A stretch of DNA of 64,000 bases from Picocystis sp. L7 (GCA_020975725.1 QXJR01000022.1:124001-188000), one strand, 5' to 3'; numbered from the stretch's first letter, positions 1-10,943 are shown. The notes: generated by a model not told the origin, from the sequence alone. Made by a program: numbers and translations.

Positions 1-2329
1 ATAACTTCTCACAAACTCAATTGTCGTTTTGCTTTCATTGCGAATGCGGACTAAGGAGTGTTGTGCAAAGAACATACTACTACAAGCTACCACGATTTCC
101 CCCGTCTTCGCCACGATCACCAAACAATACATCATTGGTGAAACGTAAATTCTTTGAATAGCGTTTGGCCCATGTTGCACTTTTTTCATCACCTCCACAA
201 ATTATTGATCTTGCAAACAACATGTAACTCATTCCCCTGCAATTAAGCTTCTCCGTTGGTTCATGTACACATTGAGGCGATTTAAACTTTGCAAAATGTG
301 AATTATAGTTGCTAGAAGCACTAGCACGACTATGTGGACGAAGTCAAGCAAGGCATCTCATAAGCAATAATGTTAATCTAGAGCTGGATTAAACAATGCA
401 AGGTGAAGGTCGTAGTTATCGAAGGCTATACGAAAAGATCAAATTGAGAAACGACGCAAGGCCAAAGTCCATAAGCGAGGCCGCTTTCTTAAGCAAAGAA
501 GCCAAGATTATATGGTACAAAAAGTAGTTTTCATCATGCGACTATGTGAGCCCCACGACTATGGAGCCATTCATGCATTACTTTGCACATCCGCACATCC
601 CATCACACCCAAACATGATTGACCTTTACGGACGGTCCACCTTGGAAAAAGCATCACTAGTCGTGTGGAACATACGAGAAGCACGGAATATGTGGTGTTT
701 CGCAAAAGAATGTTGCACCACCTTTCAAGTGCATGAACACCTTTTTCGTCTTTAGGATTTGCTGATGATTTCTTTATACAAAGTATGCATCCCATGGAAT
801 CGCGTACTACATTTACACTTCTTTTAGACCTAGGGCTCTTTCCATAGTCACGGTACAAAAGTCTATGAATATATCTTGCAAGTTATTTCCCTTCGCCAAT
901 GTTCATAGATCGCGTAATGCTCGCTAAGACAATCAAGACGTGGGCTCATTAACATAAAAAGTATACCAAAACTCTAGTCTAGTAGATCCCATGAGAAGGA
1001 CGCATTAAAAAGCTTTGCTGGATGGGAACTCTGTAAATCCATCGATCAAGTGTTGCTATAAGAAATGCTTGTCGAGTTCCCCAAGACACTAGTCTTTGTC
1101 CTACTTCACAAACACCCTTGTCTTCACCTTCAAATTTTGTAAAATCTTTGCTTCTACTCCAGACGAGTGAAGTTACCTGTAAAACGAAAGATGACTTGTA
1201 TAGGTCACATGTCATAAGCATTTTCACATCAAAATTACATCTAACTTTTCCCTGAGATATGGAATGGAGCCTATCGCTTGTCGAAGATCACGTAGGGGTA
1301 GTACTAGCTACAAGCCAATCAAAACCAACAACTTGATCAAGGTTTTTGAAACTCATGTCTATCAACACAATTGATTAAAACCCTATCCTTCTCCCATGAA
1401 ACTCCTTGTAGTATTCTACGCCCACTGACTACCGAATACTTGATCCCAACCAACCACTTCCCACCAAATTCGCACATTGATTCATACAATGAATGCTTTT
1501 GCTTGTCATGAATTCTCAACGCCAAGGGCTTACAGAGTCCAACTCAATTCACGTGCGATCCACCTACCAACTAAGACACGTAAAAAGGAAAGTATAACAC
1601 GCCTTTGAGACCATGCGACTTTTTTATCATTCCTCGTCCAAGTCGGTCGCTCACATGTAGTGTGTGATGGTTGCAAGTTGAAATAGCTTTTGGCAACCGT
1701 GCATCACTCATGCTTGTTTTGTACGATCCTCGCATGGTTCTTTGAACGATGCCCCATACGCAACGTGCGACAAATTTTTGCGCAAGAGTCTACATTTCTA
1801 TGACGGGCAATTTGTTGCTCACTTGGGTGCGTCCTTCCCTCTAGGCACGTGTTCAAGTTCTGACTTCCTTTCAAAGTTGGATGCGTCTCCTTCTGCAAGG
1901 ATTGTTTGGAGTTGTGGCCATAACAACTTCGATATCCGTCTTCGAATCATCTATCAAGAGCCAATATTCTTTCTTTTGGGAATGCGTGTTTGATTCCTTG
2001 CAAGTGGACCATGATGTTAGCGGCGTTTTGATGTGTGAGCTATTCTCAACACTACATGGTGCACGTTCGCCAAGGAGAAGTCGACATAGATGAAAGCGTT
2101 TGAACGAAACCACGTGCTTCTTTCTTTGCCATCAATCTCCTCACCCTTCACGACTCCCGCCATCACGAACTTCCTTTCACTGGCTCACTTGTTGGACCGT
2201 TGGCGCTTCCAACCACCTCTCCCTCTCCTCGGCCGATCCCGAAGGGTCCGGCCTCCCTCCCCCAAATCGAGAATAAACTCCCTTGGTGGTTGCTGGCGAG
2301 ACCAGATAACGGTCTCGGACGTGTCGGAA
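1..2329. other. AT-rich gene-poor stretch
   Basis: No reading frame longer than about 95 codons is present, and none resembles a known family. Base composition is clearly more AT-rich than in the gene islands that follow. No tRNA, LTR or tandem array is visible. The last 150 bases become GC-rich and look like the promoter of the coiled-coil gene. Confidence 0.6.
2269..2282 (+). promoter_or_regulatory. GAGAATAAACTCCC word, variant of a recurrent promoter word
   Basis: This is a one-base variant of GAGAAGAAACTCCC. It ends 47 bases before the ATG chosen for the coiled-coil gene. The same word lies near five other gene starts in this window. Function is inferred from recurrence only. Confidence 0.35.
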
Positions 2330-2896
2330 ATGGAGATAACGATGAGGATGCGCGCCTTTGCGCCCATCCGCGGCGCGAACACGGCCCGAAATCGATCCAT
2401 GGAGACGCAGAAAAGGTCCTCGGATGGTCAGAGACGGCACTGTGCGGGAGAAGGAGAGTCGTGCTGCACAGCGGAGTTGTTGGACGCACTCGTTCCTCCA
2501 GGCGCGTGGCACACGAAGCAGGATTCCAAGAAGGTAGTGCTGGAGCTGCAAGTGCAGAAGCAGCAAAAGAAGATCGACATGCTCGAAAAACGTGTGGAAG
2601 ACCTACTCCTGTGTGCCCTGGAAACCGGGCAGAATGGGCAAGCGGATGGAAGCCACTTCGAATGGGAAAGTCCTCCGTCAGCAACGAGGAAGAACACCGC
2701 TGAAGAAGCTTCAAAGGACAATGCGCAGGAACGCATCAGGAAACTTGAAATAGAAAACAAGTCTTTGAGACGGAGGGATGCCATGCGGACAGAGTTTGTG
2801 CGCCAATCGAGGGAGCTCATCATGTTACAGTTAAAAAAGTCAGGCCAGGTGCTGGAAGAGGTGCAGAGTCAAAAGGCTCATTCTCTATCGCACTGA
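2330..2896 (+). CDS. Small coiled-coil protein of unknown function
   Basis: A single-exon frame of 188 residues. I start it at the ATG at 2330, because the 80 upstream codons are proline and serine rich, look like promoter, and contain the GAGAATAAACTCCC word. Residues about 60-105 and 135-180 are charged heptad-like stretches, predicted coiled coil. The segment ELLDALVPPGAW faintly recalls the EILNSILPPREW signature of axonemal dynein light chain p28, but the rest of that family is not recognisable and I do not assign it. The protein has no membrane segment or targeting signal. No close neighbour suggests a role. Confidence 0.5.
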   Translation: MEITMRMRAFAPIRGANTARNRSMETQKRSSDGQRRHCAGEGESCCTAELLDALVPPGAWHTKQDSKKVVLELQVQKQQKKIDMLEKRVEDLLLCALETGQNGQADGSHFEWESPPSATRKNTAEEASKDNAQERIRKLEIENKSLRRRDAMRTEFVRQSRELIMLQLKKSGQVLEEVQSQKAHSLSH

Positions 2897-3944
2897 CTTA
2901 ATTCGCTGGACTTAATTTTCAATGGTGCTTCTGACACTTTATTATTGATCAGTGGCGGACGGCATACTGTCCAGGCCGTGCACAGTCGATTCCTTGATGG
3001 AGAAAGGTGCACGCCAGGCTTGTTTAGAGTTGAACACTGCCGATGGCACCTGCAGCCAAGCTTGACTGTGGATTTGCCTCGAGAAGTGACAAGTATGCTC
3101 TGGATATTGATTTGCTTCGTTCGATCGTCATTCTGCATGCATTGACACAGGATATTTTTTCATTTTGTAACGCAACGGTGTTACTTCGCATACGAGCGAG
3201 ATACAGGCAGCGTCCCAGTTGTTCCGGACTTGGATAGATTTAGATCCATTTTGTCACATCTGCTGCATCGAGGATCACTAGAGCCATTGTGTTCTTTCCG
3301 AGCAAACAACTATTCAGTTTGACCGGTTTGGTAGTGGCGCTAGTCCTACACTTGAATCCATCTCCCCATGTTGATGTGTACTCCTTTCAAATATCCTCTC
3401 ACCAGGTATGCCCGTTTTGTTACCAAGTTTTGAACAAACAAAGTGGGGTGTCGTTTTCAAACACAGCTTTGAAAATCAGATTCAAGGGCCATCTACGCTG
3501 TCTTCCATTGTTGAGGCGATGAACCTACCCCAGAGATCTACCTCCTTATCATACATGCTTCCATCTGTGTTCATCTACACATGGGTGCATACATTGGTCA
3601 TCCCAGCCACCCTTGTGATGCGTCTGATCAGCCAGGTACACGTGATCCATGTCCTGCACCCCCACCCAACTTCCGTGCCTTCTTTTCCCCTTCTGTTTTG
3701 GACTATGTTGACCGGAAGAGGGACTTGGATGGGAACTCCAGGAGATACATTGGGATCGGCAGATGTGGCGTTGTGCTACTGCCAGTTTGGTGGTGGTATG
3801 GGCACCATGGTGGTGGCATTTCTGCCTAATTGCACGTTTCATGTAGGACACCTGTTGATTGCTGGGTGGAGACACCTGCATCCCTGATGGGCTTCATCCA
3901 TGGATCCTGTTGATTGCACATCTCCACCCTCGTCTGGGGATCCC

Positions 3945-4100
3945 CTGCCTTTCTCTCCTTTCCATCCGTTCCCTTTCTCCCCTTTCCATCCGTTCCCTTT
4001 CTCTCCTTTCCATCCGTTCCCTTTCTCTCCTTTCAATCCGTTCCCTTTCTCTCCTTTCCCATCCTTTCCATCCGTTCCCTTTCTCCCCTTTCAATCCGTC
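3945..4100 (+). repeat. Pyrimidine-rich tandem repeat (about 21-23 nt unit)
   Basis: At least six imperfect copies of a unit of the form CCTTTCCATCCGTTCCCTTTCT run head to tail, ending just before the CCCTTTCGAAAGGG palindrome. The array lies 110-265 bases upstream of the probable BRUTUS start. It produces a spurious open N-terminal extension rich in Pro, Phe and Ser. Confidence 0.7.
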
Positions 4101-4113
4101 CCTTTCGAAAGGG
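4100..4113. promoter_or_regulatory. Palindrome CCCTTTCGAAAGGG
   Basis: A perfect 14-bp palindrome 95 bases upstream of the chosen BRUTUS start. The identical 14-mer occurs at 35794-35807, 83 bases before the plastid HPF start codon. A role in transcription is inferred. Confidence 0.35.
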
Positions 4114-4208
4114 GGATGAAAGGGAAGGAGGGTCCACGAAGCAGGACGAAAGGAAGAACACTTTTTCACGTGGCATCGTCCAAAGCGCACGTCGTGCTGC
4201 GCTCGGCG

Positions 4209-7200
4209 ATGGCGATCCTGGCGCCGCTGGCGCTCTACAAACGCCTGCACGAGGCCGTGCGAGCGGAACTGGAAGACGTGACCGCGTGCGTGGTGCGCCT
4301 GGGAGAGCCTGCAGACGGACTGGAGCGCGTGCCGGACCTCTGCCAACGCCTGGCTTTTTTGCGTGCGCTGTATCGCTTCCATTCCGAAGCTGAAGAAGCC
4401 GTCATCTTTCCTGCGCTTGATGCGAAGGTCAGGAACGTGTCCAAGTCCTACCTCATGGATCATGGTGCAGAAACCGCGCTGTTCGACGCGCTCCTCGCCA
4501 GGCTGCGTGGCCTTCGAAAACTGGAACCGAAAGATGTGCAGAGGTTGGCCTGTGCGGCGGAAGGATTGCAAGCCACTGTGCGAGCCCATCTGGTCAAGGA
4601 AGAACAGCAGGTGTTCCCACTCCTGCTCAAGCACTTCAACGACCGAGAACAAGCCGAAATTGTCGCCAGGTTCCTCTGCAGCATCCCCCTCGCCACCGTT
4701 GAAAAAGTGCTTTCCTGGGTGGCCACGAGAGCCCCTAGAGAGGAGCAAAGAGGAGCGAGCTTTGGTGTGCAAAGAGCGGTGCAGGATCCGCTCCTTGGGG
4801 AATTGCTGGGAAGGTGGCTGGAACCCATGGCCACCCAATCCGACGACACTGACGTAGACATTTCACAAGAAAGATGCCAGACCCATCAAGCAAGCACGTC
4901 GACACCCCAAGGGTATGGGCAATTTGGGAATGGGGTGTCCAGGAATGGGTTCAAGAATGGAACATATGAGCAAAGGAGGCCTCCCATTCGTCAAATCATA
5001 CTAATGCACGATGCCATCCGTGCAGAATTCGAAAACTTTCACAAGGAGGTCAAGAACATCGCACAGGCATACACATCGGACAGAAACCTGCTGGTAGAAT
5101 CCGTGAAGAAACTTACAAGCTCTTTTCGCTTCTTGCAGTCTGTTTGCATGTTCCATTCCTCCGCAGAGGACGAAGTTGTCTTCCCGGCAGCAGATGCCGC
5201 AGCTATCAGGATCAACAACGCGATACTCTCGGAACATTCAGCGGAAGACAAACTATTTCATGTCATGGGGAAGTTGCTTCATCAAATGAAAGAGCTTTTG
5301 CTTACAACGGAAGAAATCTCTGTTTTCGGGCGCCTATGCGAAAAGCTCTTGAGCAGCATCGACAAAGTCAAGAAGTTAGTGAACTATCACATGGAGCGGG
5401 AAGAGAAGGAAATACTCCCTGAAATAGAGCAAAAGCTCACGCACCATGATCAATGTGTATTGGTATGGAAAACGTTGTTAGCAATGCCTTTGCAGCTACT
5501 AGAAAGGATCTTGCCATGGGTCGCGGCGGAGCTTACTGAAGAGGAGATGGAAGAAATGCTGAGGAACATGCGCCTCGCCGCGCCTAGCAACACCGAACCA
5601 GCTCTGCTGGAGTTGCTGTCAGCATGGCTGCAAAGGGGAAGAGAAGACCAGGTTAGCAATAGCAAAAAACGAACCGTTGCAGAGTTAGATTTGGAACAAG
5701 TTATGGGACATGCTGGTGTGGATATGTCAGGAGCCAAATTGAATGCTGGTACTCGACCTCACACGGTGAGAAGGTTGCATGCCCATGAATCCTCACCGTC
5801 TCTCTTTCTAAACGCAAGCTGTACTTTTGGGGAGGACTCCAAGTTTGTTGAGGCAGAGGGCTACAACCGGGAGGTCGAGATGTTGGCTGATGAACACCCT
5901 GCAGCGCAGCCTATCGACCATATCTTCAAGTTTCACAAAGCTTTGAAAATTGAACTGGAGATGCTAGAGAACATTGCTGGCAATGTTGTTGTGAATGGTG
6001 AGATTGCTGAAGACAACCTCAAGAACCTACATGGCAGGTTTTATTTCCTCACAGGTTTGTATGACGCACACTCTGAAGCTGAGGATGAGATTGTATTTCC
6101 GGCCCTTGAATCGAAAGAAGCTTTACACAATGTTTCTCATTCTTACAGCCTCGACCACAAGCAGGAAGCTATGCTTCTGAAAGAGTGCAAGACAGTACTG
6201 GAGGCTCTTTGCGACAAAGATTTGGTCCTGAAAGAGCGATTGGCAAAAGCGGCTACACTGCAGCGTATGTGTACGGGCATCCGCCATGCTCTGACTGTGC
6301 ATGTAGTGAAAGAGGAGCAAGAGCTTTGGCCCCTCTTTGCAGAGCATTTTTCCATGGAAGAGCAAGATGTGTTGGTGGGACAAATTATAGGTCGCACTGG
6401 TGCAGAGGTGCTTCAAGTCATGTTGCCATGGGTTACATCTGCATTGACACAGCAGGAGCAGGAGTCGATGCACGATAGCTTTCGCAATGCTGCTCGCAAC
6501 ACTATGTTTGACCAATGGCTTGCAACATGGTGGAAGAACAAGGACAGCTCGCAAAAGCTGGACGACAAATCGGAGAGCCCATCAGGTGAAATGGACCAAC
6601 AGGCCGTCCGGAGGCAAGCTGATGCCAATGCAGGTCTTCAAGCTGTCGCTAGTTACCTTCAAGAGTCCCAGTCGGACTCCAGGGGAACACTTCAGAGCTA
6701 TTCACAAGAGCGCAAGGCCGAGGCAATCCATTTCAAGCCTGGTTGGGAATCTCTTTTCAGAATGAACCAAAAGCAGCTGGAAGAAGCGGTAAGGAAAGTT
6801 TCAAGTGATGCCTCCCTTGACCCTCAGAGGAAGGCGTATTTGATGCAGAATCTAATGGCAAGCAGATGGATTGCGGCTCAGCAGCAAATCATTTCTGCTA
6901 CAGAAGGGAAGGGGACAGTTGATGCTGCACAGCCAGTGACCAAGAGTTTCTTCGACGTGAATAAAGGCATCATGGGTTGTAAGCACTATCAGAGACGGTG
7001 CAAGTTAGTTGCAGCATGCTGTGGTGCAGTGGTCGCGTGCAGATTTTGTCATGACGAGGTGAGCGATCACAATATGAACCGTCATGAAACACAGGAAATG
7101 ATCTGCATGGTGTGCGGGACAAGGCAGAAGGCAGACAAGTCCTGTTCCAACTGCAAGACAGAGATGGCAAGGTACTTCTGCAAATTCTGCAAGCTTTTTG

Positions 7201-7697
7201 ACGACGACCCAAGGCATGAGATTTATCACTGTCCATTTTGCAATCTTTGCAGACGTGGCAAGGGTCTGGGCATCGACGTGTTTCACTGCATGACTTGCAA
7301 TGCTTGCATGAGCTTGTCTATGAAAAAGCATGTATGCAGGGAGCATGGGTTGGAGAGCGAATGTCCAATCTGCAGCGATTTCTTGTTCACTTCTTCCATG
7401 CCAGTGAAGGAGCTACCATGTGGTCATTTCATGCATAGCAAGTGTTTCAAGACGTACTCGCGTTCCAGCTACACATGTCCCATATGTTCGAAATCTATGG
7501 GTGACATGTCCGTGTATTTCAAGATGCTTGACGCCATCCTTGCGGCAGAGCGGCACTACATCCCCCCCCAGTACAAGAACCAGAAGCAGTCCATCCTATG
7601 CAACGACTGTGGGACCCGTGGGGAGGTCCCGTTTCATTTTGTGTATCACAAGTGTGTGAATAGCGCATGCGGTTCTTACAACACTCGCATGGCTTGA
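4209..7697 (+). CDS. BTS: BRUTUS-like hemerythrin E3 ubiquitin ligase
   Basis: About 1162 residues in one exon, close to the roughly 1250 of Arabidopsis BRUTUS. Three hemerythrin domains lie at about 4209-4730, 4985-5560 and 5910-6450, each with the family's His and HxxxE iron ligands (for example RFHSEAEEAVIFP and HLVKEEQQVFP). They are followed by a CHY zinc finger (about 6960-7180), a CTCHY finger (to about 7340), a RING-H2 domain (7357-7490, CPIC...CGHFMH...CPIC) and a C-terminal zinc ribbon. In plants this protein binds iron through its hemerythrin domains and ubiquitinates bHLH IVc factors to limit iron uptake, acting in the nucleus. I chose the ATG at 4209 because the first hemerythrin helix starts right after it. 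The ATG at 4116 is possible. The frame stays open back to 3900 only through the tandem repeat. Its downstream neighbour is a bHLH of the substrate family. Confidence 0.93.
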   Translation: MAILAPLALYKRLHEAVRAELEDVTACVVRLGEPADGLERVPDLCQRLAFLRALYRFHSEAEEAVIFPALDAKVRNVSKSYLMDHGAETALFDALLARLRGLRKLEPKDVQRLACAAEGLQATVRAHLVKEEQQVFPLLLKHFNDREQAEIVARFLCSIPLATVEKVLSWVATRAPREEQRGASFGVQRAVQDPLLGELLGRWLEPMATQSDDTDVDISQERCQTHQASTSTPQGYGQFGNGVSRNGFKNGTYEQRRPPIRQIILMHDAIRAEFENFHKEVKNIAQAYTSDRNLLVESVKKLTSSFRFLQSVCMFHSSAEDEVVFPAADAAAIRINNAILSEHSAEDKLFHVMGKLLHQMKELLLTTEEISVFGRLCEKLLSSIDKVKKLVNYHMEREEKEILPEIEQKLTHHDQCVLVWKTLLAMPLQLLERILPWVAAELTEEEMEEMLRNMRLAAPSNTEPALLELLSAWLQRGREDQVSNSKKRTVAELDLEQVMGHAGVDMSGAKLNAGTRPHTVRRLHAHESSPSLFLNASCTFGEDSKFVEAEGYNREVEMLADEHPAAQPIDHIFKFHKALKIELEMLENIAGNVVVNGEIAEDNLKNLHGRFYFLTGLYDAHSEAEDEIVFPALESKEALHNVSHSYSLDHKQEAMLLKECKTVLEALCDKDLVLKERLAKAATLQRMCTGIRHALTVHVVKEEQELWPLFAEHFSMEEQDVLVGQIIGRTGAEVLQVMLPWVTSALTQQEQESMHDSFRNAARNTMFDQWLATWWKNKDSSQKLDDKSESPSGEMDQQAVRRQADANAGLQAVASYLQESQSDSRGTLQSYSQERKAEAIHFKPGWESLFRMNQKQLEEAVRKVSSDASLDPQRKAYLMQNLMASRWIAAQQQIISATEGKGTVDAAQPVTKSFFDVNKGIMGCKHYQRRCKLVAACCGAVVACRFCHDEVSDHNMNRHETQEMICMVCGTRQKADKSCSNCKTEMARYFCKFCKLFDDDPRHEIYHCPFCNLCRRGKGLGIDVFHCMTCNACMSLSMKKHVCREHGLESECPICSDFLFTSSMPVKELPCGHFMHSKCFKTYSRSSYTCPICSKSMGDMSVYFKMLDAILAAERHYIPPQYKNQKQSILCNDCGTRGEVPFHFVYHKCVNSACGSYNTRMA

Positions 7698-7731
7698 TAT
7701 GGGTGGGTCCGGAAGGTGCCACCATCCAGGC

Positions 7732-7737
7732 AATAAA
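7732..7737 (+). terminator. Polyadenylation signal AATAAA of the BRUTUS-like gene
   Basis: AATAAA lies 35 bases after the stop codon. Equivalent hexamers follow the desaturase, SDR and E(z) genes. Confidence 0.5.
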
Positions 7738-8198
7738 GCGGTTATACTTTCCTTTTGTTCGTTCCCTCGCCTAGGATGGATCGACCGAGACCGAGGTCCT
7801 TCCTTGTTTGTATTCATCCATCCTCCACCATGGCCACGAAGGGTCCATCTCCCTCCTTTTCGCCACTGGGCCTGGCAGCAGCAGCATCAGGTTCGAACTT
7901 CCATTTGGTGGTGAGGGAGAGGCAAAAGGGGGATGTCGACAGGGTCTTGCATTTCACTCGCTTAATTTCGCCCTCCGCATCCCACCGAGAGGGGCCTTTC
8001 AAACCTTCAAGGGACCCCAGGATCGACCCTTGATCCGAACCGATCCCGCATCGTCAGGCGAAACCCCGGATCCCTGATCTCGACGGATCCTCCCCTGACC
8101 GACGCCCCTTCTCGGGCATTTCTTCCCCCTCTCCCTTTCCCCGCCCCACCGGGGGGTCCGTTTCCCCCGCTCCGCCGCCGCGTCCCCCCTCCCCCATC

Positions 8199-8213
8199 GG
8201 AGAAGAAACTCCC
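8199..8213 (+). promoter_or_regulatory. GAGAAGAAACTCCC promoter word upstream of the bHLH gene
   Basis: An exact copy of the recurrent word, 360 bases before the bHLH start codon, in a GC-rich upstream region that otherwise lacks genes. Confidence 0.35.
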
Positions 8214-8573
8214 TGCTTGGGTGAATCTTCGCGTCGCAAAAACCTGCTTCGACCAAAGCACGAGCACACGCGTCCACGTGGTGCTTCTTTCCTCCTTCGC
8301 AGCGGCAGAAGGACGCGCAACTCGTGGCCGAAGGCGTGGAGGAGGAAGGCGAAGGAGACCTGCGACAGGCACGTGGGAAGGAAGGACGCCGGCGGCCGGC
8401 GTGGCGCGGCTGCGTCCCACTCCGCCTTTTCTTCTCTCTCTCTCTCTCTTTTTTTTTCTTGTTTCGTGTCTGGGACGCGAGACGCACGTGCGGCCTGGAA
8501 ACGCACGGACCTCGCCGTAGAGGTTCCAGACGTGCAGGATTGAAGCAGAGACGGGAAGCGAAGGGAAGAAAAA

Positions 8574-9795
8574 ATGAACCACGCGAACGATCCGTCTCGC
8601 AGTCCGCATTCCACGCAGCTGCTGTCCGAGCTGGATCAGTGGATAGCAGAGATGAACGTGTGGCCTGAAGTGCCGACAGGACCGCTAGAACAGCCGCAGA
8701 ACGACGAACGAGGGACGAAAAGGTGAGAAAAACACGAACGTCGCACGACGAAGGAACACGCGCCACGAACGGTTGGGAACGAATGGACTTGGCAAAGGAC
8801 GCATTCGAACGCCTTGTGGCACTTCCGCCCGTCGAAAAGCCGTCCGGAACGACGAGATGTTGGTGCGCCCGCTCGCTTCTTCGATCAGCAGCCGCTAACG
8901 TACCGGTCACGTTTTCTTGCTGTCCTTTTGCATGATCTGCTCGTGGTGGACACGCAGGGCAAGGGTGGAGGAAAAAACAAGGGAAGAACCTGCGGGCCAA
9001 AAAACCAAGGCCTCTCGAGAGAAGCAAAGAAGAGAACGCATCAACGAGCGATTTGCAACATTAGCAGAGTTGCTAGAGTTGGATTCTCCCAACCAGGACA
9101 AGTCGACAGTACTGCTGGAAGCCATCAGCAAGATTCAACGCATGTCCCATGAAATGTCACAGCTGAAGAATCGAGTGGCAGAGAAAGAGCGTATGAATGC
9201 TGGCTTGAAGGAAGAAAACGTGAAGCTGCAGGAGCGCCTTTGGAAAACATTGGACAGCTCCCTGGGAAATTTCGGGGGCTACGTTCCGACACCTTTGCAG
9301 GCACCATCCCAGTACGCACCGCAGCAGGCGCAGGCACAACCTCAGCAGCAGCAACAGCAGCAAGGTTATGGATATCAGCAGCAGCAGCAGCAGCAGCAGC
9401 ACATGTATGGTGCCCCCATGCCATGTGGTATGATGGACTTCGATGCACATGCACCGGCCACTGGGTACCCCATGGCTCGTGCCATGGCCTCTGGTCCACA
9501 CCTGGCAAGAGCCGAGCGCCCGTCTACCACGCCTGGAACCGGGCATGCAGATGGCGCAGAGGCTGGCACCAGCCCTTCCCATGACCACCCTTCGGACGAG
9601 GCTCGTGCTCGGTCAGCACGTGTCGCTGCTTCCCATGGCGAGGACGAGGACCACGAATCGTCTCCTCTCTTGTCCATGCTGGGTGACCTAGCAAAGCCTA
9701 ACGATGGTAGCCCGCCGGATGCCCCAATGTCCTGGTTGCCTCCTTCGGCTTTGGACACTTCTCAGGACCATGTTTTACGTCCTCCGGTGGCATGA
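8574..9795 (+). CDS. ILR3-like bHLH (subgroup IVc) iron-response transcription factor
   Basis: Two exons, 8574-8722 and 8958-9795, give 328 residues. The 235-nt intron has a GTGAGA donor, a GCTAAC branch site and a CACGCAG acceptor, and joins the frames exactly. The basic region ASREKQRRERINERF carries the H/E-R pattern of E-box binders (here S-E-R-R). It is followed by helix-loop-helix and a leucine-zipper-like coil rich in EEN and KLQ. A polyglutamine and Gln-rich segment occupies about 9317-9400. The last 13 residues, DTSQDHVLRPPVA, match from memory the C-terminus of Arabidopsis ILR3 (bHLH105), the region bound by BRUTUS. In plants, IVc bHLHs activate iron-deficiency genes. It lies 877 bp downstream of the BRUTUS-like gene on the same strand. 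The ATG at 8574 is the first in a clean short exon. Confidence 0.9.
8723..8957 (+). other. Intron of the bHLH gene
   Basis: The donor is AAAG/GTGAGA, a GCTAAC branch site lies about 60 bases before the end, and a pyrimidine-rich stretch precedes the acceptor CACGCAG. Splicing is phase 2 and makes an Arg codon across the junction. Confidence 0.8.
9317..9401 (+). repeat. CAG trinucleotide tracts coding for polyglutamine
   Basis: Two runs of CAG/CAA encode glutamine tracts of about 7 and 8 residues, split by a GYGY linker, within the bHLH protein. Confidence 0.85.
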
Positions 9796-10639
9796 AGGAT
9801 GATTGTCCCATGCTTTAGTTGTGAATGCGTTTTCTTTTTTCCCCTTTGTTTCTCACGTTTGTGTCGCTTTGTGGATATGATCAGTGGACAGCGCGAATCG
9901 AACATGGTGGTCGAACGAAGCGTACCATCCAATCTTGAACCTCGTCTCTTGGATGTCTTGAACGTGCGAGGGAGGCATTGTGTGCTGTTGGAGATGCATC
10001 CCTGCTCATTTTCGGTGGCGGCACGGCCTGTGCATTGTGTTCGCCACTGAGCTTTCCGTGTTTGATCGATGCGATCCCCATCGGCGCGGCACCTTTCATG
10101 CTCTGGTTCTAGCGATTCGGCTTAGGAAGAAACAGTGTCCACAAGAGTGTGGCTGGGTTCCAGGGTGATAGTACCAAATCGTTTCTATTCCCACCATCGA
10201 TTCCCAAGTCTATGACGTGGAGTTGTTCGCACTCAAAATCAACATCGTTTGCGTATCTTCGGATCCAACGTTTCCATCCTTGCATAAGAGGGTCCATGGA
10301 TCTCGATGGACCGGATGGGACGTCCTTGGTCTGTCCTCGAGAGTCTCTACCACGTTGGGGATACACGTTCCTTGTTCGGCGGAGGTTGTGCCTGGACAGA
10401 CGTATCGGTCCGAACCGACGCGAGGGGAGGGGAAAAAGAGGACGCATCCCATTGGCGTGCCTTCCGACGGTGGACGTCCTTGGGGTCTCCTTCTCGCTTG
10501 CATCGTTCCAGGACGGGAGACCGTGCTTGTGAAGCGTCCTACTTGGCTTGTGAAGCGCCGAGGATCCCATCCATCCTCCCTCCGAACTGCACGCAACAGC
10601 ATGGGTCCGATGAAGAGGTACAGACAGTCGATCCTCCAT

Positions 10640-10870
10640 GAGGTGCGGATTCCCTTGGGCTGGTGGGTCGGTCGGAACCGACGGGAGTTCGGCCGATGGA
10701 TCCAATGGACGAGCGTCTTGATGGCGGCTTTTGAGCGTGTGTTCGATCTATTCACTCCTGCATGTGAAGTGTCCGAGGTCGCATCCGTGCGATCCGTCGA
10801 GAGCCCGGCACCAGCCGGTCCGCACGGTAGAGTCTCTTCTCCCAATCGAGAAGAAACTCCCACGGAGGGA
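10640..10870 (+). repeat. Dispersed repeat, copy 1 (about 230 bp)
   Basis: This copy aligns at high identity to 31020-31290, which carries two extra internal insertions. Shared words include GGATTCCCTTGGGCTGGTGG, GTTCGGCCGATGGATCCAAT and GAGAGCCCGGCACCAGCCGG. The copy ends in an inverted pair GAGTCTCTTCTC / GAGAAGAAACTCCC (10830-10861). Both copies lie upstream of a gene. The class is unknown: there is no coding capacity and no obvious terminal repeat. Confidence 0.8.
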
Positions 10871-10943
10871 TCCAGCTCGCCCAACGAGAGGGGATCTCCC
10901 CCCCGTGTCCCCCCCCCGTGGGGAAGAGAAGAGAAGAAACTCC
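10830..10943. promoter_or_regulatory. Two GAGAAGAAACTCC words, one in an inverted pair
   Basis: GAGAAGAAACTCCC at 10848-10861 is preceded by its near-inverse GAGTCTCTTCTC at 10830-10841. A further copy sits at 10931-10943. They are 80-290 bases upstream of the hypothetical gene. Confidence 0.35.

Larger units (their letters stand above)
2897..4115. other. Intergenic region upstream of the BRUTUS-like gene
   Basis: Open frames here are short. The largest, 159 codons ending at 3887, has no recognisable domain and a composition unlike neighbouring genes. From about 3940 to 4100 the DNA consists of imperfect tandem copies of a pyrimidine-rich word (CTTTCCATCCGTTCC). Confidence 0.5.

Noticed and set aside
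3900-4208. N-terminal extension of the BRUTUS-like protein
   Set aside because: It consists of a Pro/Phe/Ser repeat from the pyrimidine-rich tandem array plus promoter sequence; the hemerythrin domain starts at the ATG at 4209.
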